Source: an uncultured Clostridia bacterium
GTDB lineage: Bacteria; Bacillota; Clostridia; Christensenellales; UBA1242
NCBI GenBank assembly: GCA_944377765.1
Contig: CALWFX010000018.1
Span: forward strand, 1-6,443
Length of the DNA stretch: 6,443 nt
Reading direction: 5' to 3'
Shown here: positions 1 through 5,665 of the stretch, piece after piece
Position numbering within the stretch: position 1 is the stretch's first letter
Layout of the letters: every line of letters starts with the position of its first letter
Notes under the pieces: generated by a model
What the model was told of the DNA's origin: nothing
The model's database searches: none
The model's input: the letters and a program-made list of their open reading frames with translations, nothing else
Translations under genes and position numbers: made by a program

Positions 1-703
1 TTCAAGTTCATATAATGTTGAAGACTATAGTATTGCACTTGCAAAGGCCCATGGTGCAGGGCTTTCTCTTAAATATTTTGAAAATGAAGTGTCTTCAAGT
101 GATAACATAAGTGATGCAGAAAGAAAAAAGCTTATTCAAAAAGGTGATTTTGTGCCAAGTTATATGTGGAATGTTAACGGTTGGCTTTGCAGTAAACTTT
201 GTTTAACTCCAATTCGTCAAACACAAAAATGCGTGCCACAAATTGCACAAAAAGAAATTTACAGTTCAACACTTAACATGAAAATTCCAAAAGGTTATGC
301 AACTGGAATGAGTGCTGTGGTTACCACTGAAACCAAAGAAGGTGTTACTATTGAAAGTGAATGCATTGGAAAAGTTTATGATAAAACCGAGTTTGATAAA
401 AACGACTGGACAATCATGGGCGAGCCAAACACAAGAGTTGTTATTGAAAGACCAAGCACTGTTGAACTTACTTGTGCAACAATTGTGAACAGAATTCCTG
501 AAGTGTTGATGGCTCCACCGGGATATTTCACAACAGACTTGATGCCTGAAAATAACTATAAATATGGCAAACTTGAAGATTATCTTTTTGAAATCGAAGA
601 AGAATGTTGTTGTGAAGATGATTGTCATTGTCATGAAGAAGGACATGGATGTGATTGTCACAATGAAGAAGAGCATAAATGCCATTGCAAACATAATAAA
701 TAA
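1..703 (+). CDS. C-terminal part of a DapB-like / diaminopentanoate dehydrogenase-like oxidoreductase with a Cys/His-rich tail (5' end outside window)
   Basis: The reading frame is open from base 2 to the TAA at 701-703 (233 residues), so the gene begins upstream; the GTG at 89 is only the first start-like codon and not a credible start. No NAD(P)-binding Rossmann motif is visible, as expected if that domain lies off the edge. The segment encoded at about 400-560, with key stretches IMGEPNTRVVIERP, ATIVNRIPEVL and APPGYFTTDLMP, resembles the conserved end of the DapB-like family that includes 2,4-diaminopentanoate dehydrogenase (pattern GTP..., VN.IP.V..A.PG..T...LP). That would make it an NAD(P)H-dependent amine or imine oxidoreductase, but the substrate cannot be told. 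The last 32 residues (605-700) hold nine Cys and seven His among acidic residues, and look like a metal-binding appendage not expected in the family. It probably shares a transcript with tmk, whose start lies 29 bases downstream. The family assignment is by recalled resemblance only and is moderate at best. Confidence 0.45.
   Translation, partial: SSSYNVEDYSIALAKAHGAGLSLKYFENEVSSSDNISDAERKKLIQKGDFVPSYMWNVNGWLCSKLCLTPIRQTQKCVPQIAQKEIYSSTLNMKIPKGYATGMSAVVTTETKEGVTIESECIGKVYDKTEFDKNDWTIMGEPNTRVVIERPSTVELTCATIVNRIPEVLMAPPGYFTTDLMPENNYKYGKLEDYLFEIEEECCCEDDCHCHEEGHGCDCHNEEEHKCHCKHNK
620..676 (+). repeat. Degenerate tandem repeat encoding the Cys/His-rich tail
   Basis: Two adjacent units encode DCHCHEEGH (620-646) and DCHNEEEH (653-676). 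Both begin GATTGTCA at the DNA level and continue with a GAAGAA core and a final CAT. A third looser unit, KCHCKH, follows at 677-694. The tail therefore seems to have grown by short in-frame duplication. The repeat is small and imperfect, so chance convergence of a His/Cys-rich composition is possible. Confidence 0.45.
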
Positions 704-723
704 ATTTCATAATAAACATGTTT

Positions 724-729
724 AGGAGA
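724..729 (+). promoter_or_regulatory. Ribosome binding site that sets the tmk start
   Basis: AGGAGA lies three bases before the ATG at 733. The earlier in-frame ATG at 718 has only A/T-rich sequence before it and no purine-rich site, and it would place this Shine-Dalgarno inside the coding region. The spacing is on the short side, but 733 is clearly the better start. Confidence 0.7.
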
Positions 730-732
730 AAT

Positions 733-1371
733 ATGAAAAAGGGGTTTTTAATCACTTTTGAAGGTGGCGAAGGTTGCGGAAAAAGTTCGCAGATAAAACT
801 TTTTGTTAAATATTTAAAAGAAAATAATTTTGATTATATTTTGTCAAGAGAGCCCGGTGGAAGCAGTTTTGGGGAAGAGATAAGAAATATTCTTCTTCAT
901 TCAAAAGAAGATATAAGTGCATTAACTGAATTTTTTCTTTTTTGTGCAAGTAGATGCGACCATGTTGAAAAAATCATTCAACCAGCGCTAAGCGAAGGTA
1001 AAATTGTTGTGATTGACAGGTTTTACGATTCTTCATTTGCTTATCAAGGTTATGGTGGTGGACTTAAGGTTGATATGCTTAAAGAAATTAATAGTAAGGC
1101 AACAGGTGGGTTGACTCCAGATTTAACTTTTCTTTTTGATTTAAGTTATGAAGAAGGTTTCAATCGAAAGTCGAAGGATGACAAGTTGAAAGATTTAGAC
1201 AGAATTGAGCAAAAGGAAAAAGCATATCATGAAAAAGTAAGAAAGGGCTATCTTGAATTAGCACAAAAAGAACCAGAACGTTTTCATATTATTGATGCCT
1301 CTAAAACAATTGAAGAAATAAATAAAGAAATAATTAAAATATTTTTAAAAAAATATAAAAATAATTATTAA
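733..1371 (+). CDS. tmk: Thymidylate kinase (dTMP kinase)
   Basis: It phosphorylates dTMP to dTDP with ATP in the cytoplasm, an essential step of dTTP synthesis. The 212-residue product matches the usual length of bacterial enzymes. Visible motifs in order: P-loop GGEGCGKS at 11-18; SREPGGSSFGEEIR at 38-51, the dTMP-binding REPGG segment; DRFYDSSFAYQG at 95-106, the DR(Y/F/H)..SS.AYQG signature; and a Lys/Arg-rich LID ending in DRIEQ at 156-160. Arginines sit in the LID rather than in the P-loop, as in E. coli-type (type II) enzymes. I chose the ATG at 733 over 718 because of the AGGAGA just before it, which removes five residues and leaves MKKGFLITFEGGEG, a typical N-terminus. The gene follows the Cys/His-tailed oxidoreductase with a short gap, and a hairpin begins 17 bases after its stop. 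I see nothing missing or damaged. Confidence 0.96.
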   Translation: MKKGFLITFEGGEGCGKSSQIKLFVKYLKENNFDYILSREPGGSSFGEEIRNILLHSKEDISALTEFFLFCASRCDHVEKIIQPALSEGKIVVIDRFYDSSFAYQGYGGGLKVDMLKEINSKATGGLTPDLTFLFDLSYEEGFNRKSKDDKLKDLDRIEQKEKAYHEKVRKGYLELAQKEPERFHIIDASKTIEEINKEIIKIFLKKYKNNY

Positions 1372-1388
1372 TTAATTAAAAATTATTA

Positions 1389-1416
1389 AAAAAATACGAA
1401 ATTTTTCGTATTTTTT
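1389..1416. terminator. AT-rich hairpin between convergent genes, likely bidirectional terminator
   Basis: The arms 1389-1401 and 1404-1416 are perfectly complementary over 13 bases, with CG at 1397-1398 pairing with CG at 1407-1408; in practice the innermost pairs open to make a loop. The stem starts with A residues and ends with six T residues, so each strand sees a stem followed by a U tract. It sits between the tmk stop (1371) and the stop of the acetyltransferase on the other strand (1460), where one element could end both transcripts. The stem has only two G-C pairs, so it may be weaker than a textbook terminator. Confidence 0.72.
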
Positions 1417-1459
1417 AATTTTTAATATATTTTATTATTTTTTTAATAATTTAATTTTA

Positions 1460-1969
1460 TTAATTAAAAAATTCTTTTGGATATTCTGCTGTGCAATTTA
1501 ATTTATTTTTATTATGATGTAAATTTAATGCCATAAAGTTTTTATTTGGAACTTTAAATGGAGATGTTATCCCAAATTCTTTTGCAGGAACAAATCCAAA
1601 CTTTGAATAATATTTATCATCTCCAAGCACTAGAACATAGTAATAACCAAGATTTTTTGCTCTTTTCAATCCTTCCTTTATAAGTAGAGTTCCAAGACGC
1701 ATATGTTGAAATTTTGGTAACACTGCAAGCGGAGCAAGTGCAAGGCTTTTAAAATTTCCAAGTTGTATTTCCGAAAACATAATAAAACCAACTATTTCAT
1801 CTTTTTCTTCGCAAACAAGAGTAAGATTATTGATATAACTTTTTCCATTTCTAAGATTATTTACCAAATCTTGTTCCTTTCCATCTGAATGATCTGCAAG
1901 GGTGAAAGTTAGTTTCAGCATATCATAAATTTTTTTATAATCATCTTCTTTTTCAATTCTTATTGTCAT
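1460..1969 (-). CDS. GNAT-family N-acetyltransferase (YhbS-like)
   Basis: The 169-residue product has the GNAT fold pattern: an N-terminal strand and helix (TIRIEKEDDYKKIYDML), a central beta strand around EIVGFIMFSEI (58-68), the acetyl-CoA-binding region LAPLAVLPKFQHMRLGTLLI (78-97), and the late strand plus helix VLVLGDDKYYSKFGFVPA (112-129). The last segment, with Y.KFGF, is typical of the YhbS-like group (COG3153). In the Q/R-x-x-G-x-G/A pyrophosphate loop, QHMRLG keeps Q and the last G but has R at the first G. The acceptor substrate cannot be deduced; proteins, small amines and aminoglycosides are all known in the superfamily. AGAAGGA at 1974-1980 precedes the ATG. It is the last gene of the four-gene minus-strand run, 15 bases after the YhhN-family gene. 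Confidence 0.85.
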   Translation of the reverse strand: MTIRIEKEDDYKKIYDMLKLTFTLADHSDGKEQDLVNNLRNGKSYINNLTLVCEEKDEIVGFIMFSEIQLGNFKSLALAPLAVLPKFQHMRLGTLLIKEGLKRAKNLGYYYVLVLGDDKYYSKFGFVPAKEFGITSPFKVPNKNFMALNLHHNKNKLNCTAEYPKEFFN

Positions 1970-1984
1970 AGATTCCTTCTAAGA

Positions 1985-2683
1985 TTAAAGTCCGAACGAC
2001 ATGAAAAGAGCAAACATAATTTGAGCAAGATAGTATGCAATATGGTTTACATATATGAAAACTTTTTGATTTTTTCCACCAAAATATTGCATGGAAAGAA
2101 TTAAATCTGAGAATAAGAAGATAAGCATTCCAACTGCAAAAATCCAGAAAATAGGATTGTAAATTGCAACGAACACAGAATAGAAGAACATGAATGTTAA
2201 AATAATGCTATAACCTATAACTGCCCATCTTACTTTTCCAAAATCCATACCCATTTTTTTGGAAGCAAATTGAATTGCAACTGATGCCAAGATTGCAAGC
2301 ACAAGTGCCACTGGAATTGCCCAAGCAATACTTGCTGAGTTTGAATTTATGTTTGTGAGCAAGGTTGCAACAAAGTAGAAAACATGACCAACTGCGAAGG
2401 ATGCTGTTCCAGAAAGGAAAAGAGCATCATTTTTTTCAGGATACATAACTTTTAAGTCAAGAACAATATCTCCAATAAGTCCAAAGATTAAGCCTATTAA
2501 AATTAAAAGTCCAATAACTGAGAATCCATTAATTTTAAGGGCGATAATACCTGAAAAGATAAAGCAAAGCGAAGCAAGTGTTTTTAAAGTCAACGAATAA
2601 AAAGTTGCTTTTTTTGCTCTGAACACACAGAACACTATGCAAAAAATCATTGATAAAACTGCAAAAATAATACTACCTATCAT
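1985..2683 (-). CDS. YhhN/TMEM86-family membrane protein, lysoplasmalogenase-like
   Basis: The 232-residue product is almost wholly hydrophobic, with about eight likely membrane segments (roughly 2-21, 33-50, 54-72, 87-110, 119-140, 152-175, 178-198, 207-230). The spacing of conserved polar residues fits the YhhN family: GLIGDIVLDL at 68-77 (Asp72, Asp76), SFAVGHVFYF at 95-104 (His100), FLFSDLILSMQYF at 189-201 (Asp193), and NHIAYYLAQ at 213-221 (His214). Animal TMEM86A/B members hydrolyse the vinyl-ether bond of lysoplasmalogens, giving a fatty aldehyde and a glycerophospho-alcohol; some bacterial relatives are reported to do likewise, and many are untested. That chemistry would suit an anaerobe carrying plasmalogens and an operon headed by glycerol kinase. 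There is no separate signal peptide; the first membrane segment begins at once. Family call is good, reaction is inferred. Confidence 0.8.
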   Translation of the reverse strand: MIGSIIFAVLSMIFCIVFCVFRAKKATFYSLTLKTLASLCFIFSGIIALKINGFSVIGLLILIGLIFGLIGDIVLDLKVMYPEKNDALFLSGTASFAVGHVFYFVATLLTNINSNSASIAWAIPVALVLAILASVAIQFASKKMGMDFGKVRWAVIGYSIILTFMFFYSVFVAIYNPIFWIFAVGMLIFLFSDLILSMQYFGGKNQKVFIYVNHIAYYLAQIMFALFMSFGL

Positions 2684-2686
2684 AAA

Positions 2687-2693
2687 CCCTCCT
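2687..2693 (-). promoter_or_regulatory. Strong Shine-Dalgarno overlapping the upstream stop codon
   Basis: Read on the minus strand, AGGAGGG sits three bases before the ATG of the YhhN-family gene, and its first base is the last base of the TAA that ends the hydrolase gene (2693-2695). The arrangement implies that ribosomes finishing the hydrolase end on top of the next initiation site, so translation of the two is probably coupled. Confidence 0.75.
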
Positions 2694-4063
2694 TAATTTT
2701 CATAAAAATTTAAAATATCATTATAAACTTCTTCTTTGTTAAGTTCATTTAAAAGTTCATGCCTACATTCTGGATATATTTTGCATCTTGAATCAATATT
2801 GTTATTAAGATACAATTTATTTAATTTTTTAACTTGTTTTCCACAAGAACCTACAGGGTCTTTTGAACCAGCAATAAGGAAGATTTTTTTGTTTCCTATT
2901 TTATTGATGCCTTTGTTTACTTTTTTCATGTTTGTGAGCATGCTTTTATAGAAACCGAATGGGAATGTTCCACCACAGAATTCATCTTGTTTATATTTTT
3001 TCAAAACTTCTTCATCTCTTGAAAGCCAGTTGCTATTTTCAAAGCCTTTGCCATAATTTTTGATGCTCATTTTTTCCACAAGTCCAGCACTTGTTGTATC
3101 GCCTTTAAAAATGGATAGGAATTTTGCTAAATTTCCGCCCGCTTTCATAATTCCACTTGAACCATTTGCTGTGCCACAAAGCACACATTTTTCAACAATA
3201 TCTGTGTTTTGAATTATTGATTGGCTTACCATTGAACCATAAGAGTGCCCAAAAAGATAGACAGGAAGGTTATAAGCATCTTTAATTTTTTCAAGCATAA
3301 CAATTTCATCTTGCACAGTTTCTTGATAGATATCTTTTTCCCCATAACCATATTTTTTGTCTATTGCAGTGTGTCCATGTCCTCTTAAATCGTTTGCAAT
3401 AACTATGTAGCCATGGCTATTTAAAAAGGTGGCAAAATCAATATATCTTCCCGCATGTTCTTGCATTCCATGAACTATTAAAACAACTGCTTTTGGATTT
3501 TTAATTTTATCAAAAACATATGTGTAAAGTTTAAGGTGGTGATAGCCTTCAACATCTAAAACATCATAAGGTTCTTCCACTTTTTTTGTTTTTTTGGTTG
3601 AAGTTTTTTCTTCTTCCGCTTTTTTTTCTTTCTTTGGTTTATTTTTAACAATTGTTTTCTTTTTGGCAGGTTTAGAAGTTTTTTCTTTTTTTGTCTCTTC
3701 TGAAGATGTCGATGTTTCTTTAACTTCAGTTTTATTTTCCAAAGTTTGTGCGTCAACAATATTTTCTAAGTTTTCCTTATTTTCAGTTTTGCGTGATTTT
3801 GTGGTTGCCTTTTTTGAAGTTGATACAGTTTTTGTTGTGCTTGCTTTTGTTGTTTCCACAGGTTTTGTTTCATTAATTACTTTTGTTGTGCTTTTTGTGG
3901 ATGCTTTTTTTGCAGGCTTTGTTGTTTTTGTAACCTTCTTTTCTGTTTCAACATTTTCTTTCTTTTTAACCACCTTAGTTTCAGACTTTTTTGCGGTTGC
4001 AGTGCTTGCAGATTTTTTTGTGGTTGTTTTCTTTTCAGTTTGTTTTTTAACTTCTTCTTCCAT
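2693..4063 (-). CDS. Alpha/beta hydrolase (monoacylglycerol lipase / lysophospholipase type) with a long Lys/Thr-rich N-terminal extension
   Basis: The 456-residue product has two parts. Residues 1-163 are low complexity, with 48 Lys and 34 Thr plus Glu, Ser and Ala, and no Gly, Cys, His or aromatic residue. Residues from about 166 on are an alpha/beta hydrolase of the Hydrolase_4 (serine aminopeptidase-like) type: oxyanion strand VLIVHGMQEHAGRY (194-207), NDLRGHG (224-230), nucleophile elbow GHSYG (272-276, Ser274), acid in AGSKDP (Asp402), and His435 in CRHELLNE. The full catalytic triad is present, and HGMQEHAGRY resembles monoglyceride lipase and lysophospholipase L2. Such enzymes release a fatty acid from monoacylglycerols or lysophospholipids. 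There is no signal peptide or membrane segment. The basic extension may bind acidic polymers or anionic membrane; this is inference. AAAGGAG at 4070-4076 supports the ATG, and no other Met occurs before residue 200, so the extension is very probably translated. Its start lies 17 bases after glpK. Confidence 0.88.
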   Translation of the reverse strand: MEEEVKKQTEKKTTTKKSASTATAKKSETKVVKKKENVETEKKVTKTTKPAKKASTKSTTKVINETKPVETTKASTTKTVSTSKKATTKSRKTENKENLENIVDAQTLENKTEVKETSTSSEETKKEKTSKPAKKKTIVKNKPKKEKKAEEEKTSTKKTKKVEEPYDVLDVEGYHHLKLYTYVFDKIKNPKAVVLIVHGMQEHAGRYIDFATFLNSHGYIVIANDLRGHGHTAIDKKYGYGEKDIYQETVQDEIVMLEKIKDAYNLPVYLFGHSYGSMVSQSIIQNTDIVEKCVLCGTANGSSGIMKAGGNLAKFLSIFKGDTTSAGLVEKMSIKNYGKGFENSNWLSRDEEVLKKYKQDEFCGGTFPFGFYKSMLTNMKKVNKGINKIGNKKIFLIAGSKDPVGSCGKQVKKLNKLYLNNNIDSRCKIYPECRHELLNELNKEEVYNDILNFYEN

Positions 4064-4080
4064 TTTTCACTCCTTTATAT

Positions 4081-5535
4081 TTACACTTTTTTAATGGCTT
4101 TTTGCCAACCATCATAATATTTTTTTCTTTCTTTTTCTGTCATATTTGGACAAAAGACTTCTTTTTCGCTTGTCAATTTTCTTATTGTTTCCCTATCTAT
4201 CAAATTTAATGATAGCATTGCAACAAAAATTGTTCCCATTGCAGTTGCTTCAACATTTTTGTTTTTTGTTACATCATGATTTAACATATCTGCAAGAAAT
4301 TGCAATAAAAACCTGTTGTTGCTTCCACCACCATCAACAGAAATACCTGAAAACTTCTGCCCATGTTTTCGCATTTCGTCAAAAATTGCTTTGGTGTTGT
4401 ATGCCATACTTTCTAGCATTGCTCTTATGATATGCTCTTTCTTTGTTGCAAAAGTTATTCCAGAAATTTCGCCACGAGCATCACTGTTCCAATAAGGGGC
4501 ACCAAGGCCAGTGAACGCAGGCACAAAGTAAACTCCGCCATTATCTTCAAGAGAAGATGCCATTTGACTTGTTTCTTTTATATCGTCAATTAAATTTAGA
4601 TTATGCTTTAAAAAGTTAAGTCCACTGCAGGCACTATATATACTTCCTTCAATTGCATACTTTGTTTTACCTTTAATTGTTGAAGCAACTGTAAGTAAAA
4701 GATTTTCTGGCATACTTTCAAATTTTTCTCCTATGTTTGTTAAAATAAATCCGCCAGTTCCATAAGTTACTTTTGTGTTTCCATAATCAATTGCACCTTG
4801 ACCAATCATGCTGGATTGTTGGTCGCCAATCATGGAGCATAATGGAGCATTAAAAAATTTTTTACAATTTCCAAAATGAGCATCACAAGGCAATATTTTT
4901 GGCAGACAATTTCTTGGAATTTTAAAATATTCTAAAAGTTCATCGTCCCAATCAAGAGTTTTAATATTCATAAGCATAGTTCTGCTGGCATTTGTTGTGT
5001 CTGTAACAAAATTTCCTGTCAGATTATATGCCAAAAACGAGTTGATTGTTCCAAAGCAAAGGTTTCCACTTTCTGCAAGTTTTTTTGCACCTTTAACATT
5101 ATCTAATATCCATTTAATTTTTGATGCACTAAAATATGGGTCAGGAATTAGTCCTGTTTTTTCTTTTATCATTTCTTTCACTGCAATTGGCAAAGATTTA
5201 ATATATTTTGATGTGCGTCTACATTGCCAAACAATGGCATGATATATTGGTTTTTTTGTTGTTCTGTCCCAAGCAACAACTGTTTCTCTTTGGTTGGTAA
5301 TGCCAACTCCAAGAAGCTCTTCTTTTTGCACTTTATTACGCACCAAAACAGTTTTTGAAGTGGAAAGAATGGCATTTAAAATTTCATTTGCGTCTTGTTC
5401 AACATAGCCACTTTCTGGATAATATTGCTTAAAAGTTTTATTTTGCATGTCGACTATTTGATGCTTATCAATATCATATAAGACACTTCTTGTGTTTGTT
5501 GTGCCTTCGTCAAGACCTAAAATAAATCTTCTCAT
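4081..5535 (-). CDS. glpK: Glycerol kinase
   Basis: It converts glycerol and ATP to sn-glycerol-3-phosphate in the cytoplasm. The 484-residue product covers the whole FGGY kinase fold, slightly shorter than the common 495-505. Motifs in order: LDEGTTNTR (8-16, phosphate loop), ITNQRET (79-85) with Arg83-Glu84 for glycerol, AIVWQCRRT (100-108), DPYFSASKI (132-140, Tyr134), TNASRTML (181-188), GDQQ (237-240, Asp238 as catalytic base), TYGTGGF (257-263), GVYFVPAFTGLGAPYW (334-349) and VDGGGSNNRFL (400-410). These are diagnostic for glycerol kinase rather than other FGGY sugar kinases. The phosphate loop has DEG where DQG is usual. The segment before GDQQ seems shorter than in PTS-regulated Firmicutes enzymes and lacks a clear equivalent of their phosphorylated His. 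I use the ATG at 5535; the frame extends to a TTG at 5550, but that would absorb the Shine-Dalgarno. It heads the minus-strand run and diverges from the G3P dehydrogenase. Confidence 0.96.
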   Translation of the reverse strand: MRRFILGLDEGTTNTRSVLYDIDKHQIVDMQNKTFKQYYPESGYVEQDANEILNAILSTSKTVLVRNKVQKEELLGVGITNQRETVVAWDRTTKKPIYHAIVWQCRRTSKYIKSLPIAVKEMIKEKTGLIPDPYFSASKIKWILDNVKGAKKLAESGNLCFGTINSFLAYNLTGNFVTDTTNASRTMLMNIKTLDWDDELLEYFKIPRNCLPKILPCDAHFGNCKKFFNAPLCSMIGDQQSSMIGQGAIDYGNTKVTYGTGGFILTNIGEKFESMPENLLLTVASTIKGKTKYAIEGSIYSACSGLNFLKHNLNLIDDIKETSQMASSLEDNGGVYFVPAFTGLGAPYWNSDARGEISGITFATKKEHIIRAMLESMAYNTKAIFDEMRKHGQKFSGISVDGGGSNNRFLLQFLADMLNHDVTKNKNVEATAMGTIFVAMLSLNLIDRETIRKLTSEKEVFCPNMTEKERKKYYDGWQKAIKKV

Positions 5536-5539
5536 ATCA

Positions 5540-5546
5540 CTCCCTT
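5540..5546 (-). promoter_or_regulatory. Ribosome binding site that sets the glpK start
   Basis: On the minus strand AAGGGAG lies four bases before the ATG at 5535. The frame also contains an upstream TTG at 5550, but starting there would translate the Shine-Dalgarno itself (giving KGSD ahead of MRRFILGLDEG) and no purine-rich site precedes it. The shorter protein also has the usual glycerol kinase N-terminus. Confidence 0.8.
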
Positions 5547-5555
5547 TCAATTAGT

Positions 5556-5564
5556 ATTTTAGCA
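5556..5564 (-). promoter_or_regulatory. Possible second, extended -10 promoter for glpK
   Basis: Read on the minus strand this is TGCTAAAAT, which fits the extended -10 pattern TGnTAtAAT. The hexamer 17 bases upstream (TTTCTA, 5579-5584) is a poor -35, which extended -10 promoters can tolerate. A start from here would leave a leader of only about 14 bases and barely clear the Shine-Dalgarno, so I rank it below the promoter at 5587-5616. In a region this rich in A and T it may be chance. Confidence 0.3.
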
Positions 5565-5586
5565 CAATTAAAAAAAATTAGAAAAC

Positions 5587-5616
5587 ATTTTACTTATCTT
5601 TTTATTTAATTGACAA
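5587..5616 (-). promoter_or_regulatory. Sigma-A-type promoter for the glpK operon
   Basis: On the minus strand TTGTCA (5611-5616, five of six bases of the -35 consensus) is followed after 18 bases by TAAAAT (5587-5592, five of six of the -10 consensus). A start near 5580 would give a leader of about 45 bases ahead of the ATG at 5535. The -35 overlaps that of the opposite promoter on the other strand. Confidence 0.65.
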
Positions 5617-5638
5617 AGTTTTTTTAAAAAAGTAAAAT
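5610..5638 (+). promoter_or_regulatory. Sigma-A-type promoter for the glycerol-3-phosphate dehydrogenase gene
   Basis: TTGACA (5610-5615, perfect -35) is followed by a 17-base spacer and TAAAAT (5633-5638, five of six). The predicted start near 5645 leaves a leader of about 20 bases, which includes the AAAGGAG site at 5653-5659. This is close to an ideal housekeeping promoter, so control probably comes from a DNA-binding regulator rather than a special sigma factor. Confidence 0.78.
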
Positions 5639-5665
5639 GTTCTATATATAGGAAAGGAGTTTTGT

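Larger units (their letters stand above)
5584..5641. repeat. Perfect 12-base inverted repeat spanning the divergent promoters (candidate operator)
   Basis: The left arm AACATTTTACTT (5584-5595) is the exact reverse complement of the right arm AAGTAAAATGTT (5630-5641), with 34 bases between them. The centre of symmetry (5612-5613) falls in the TTGACAA shared by both -35 elements, and each arm contains the -10 of one promoter. Part of the symmetry follows from having two TAAAAT boxes, but the match runs six bases beyond each hexamer. This suggests either a regulator site on both -10s or duplication of a promoter half. No known operator motif is recognised. Confidence 0.7.

Noticed and set aside
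266..694. Minus-strand open frame of 142 codons opposite the Cys/His-tailed gene
   Set aside because: Its Phe/Ile/Thr-rich product is the antisense of a Lys/Glu-rich gene, it has no recognisable domain, and the plus frame shows clear family-like conservation.
718..735. ATG at 718 as the start of tmk
   Set aside because: No ribosome site precedes it, and the AGGAGA at 724-729 sits correctly only for the ATG at 733.
3575..4063. Lys-rich extension as a separate histone-like gene fused by a sequencing error
   Set aside because: The frame runs without a break into the hydrolase domain, there is no stop or ribosome site at the junction, and one good Shine-Dalgarno precedes the whole.
3594..4094. 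Plus-strand open frame of 166 codons, rich in Phe and Val, opposite the hydrolase
   Set aside because: It is the antisense of the Lys/Thr-rich coding region; AAA/AAG and ACA codons read backwards give Phe, Leu and Cys/Val runs. It has no credible ribosome site and overlaps a gene with a clear one.
5567..5580. ATTA-A(n)-ATTA palindrome-like tract between glpK and its promoter as an operator
   Set aside because: It is a short A-run flanked by ATTA and TTA in a very AT-rich spacer; such symmetry is expected by chance and there is no second copy.
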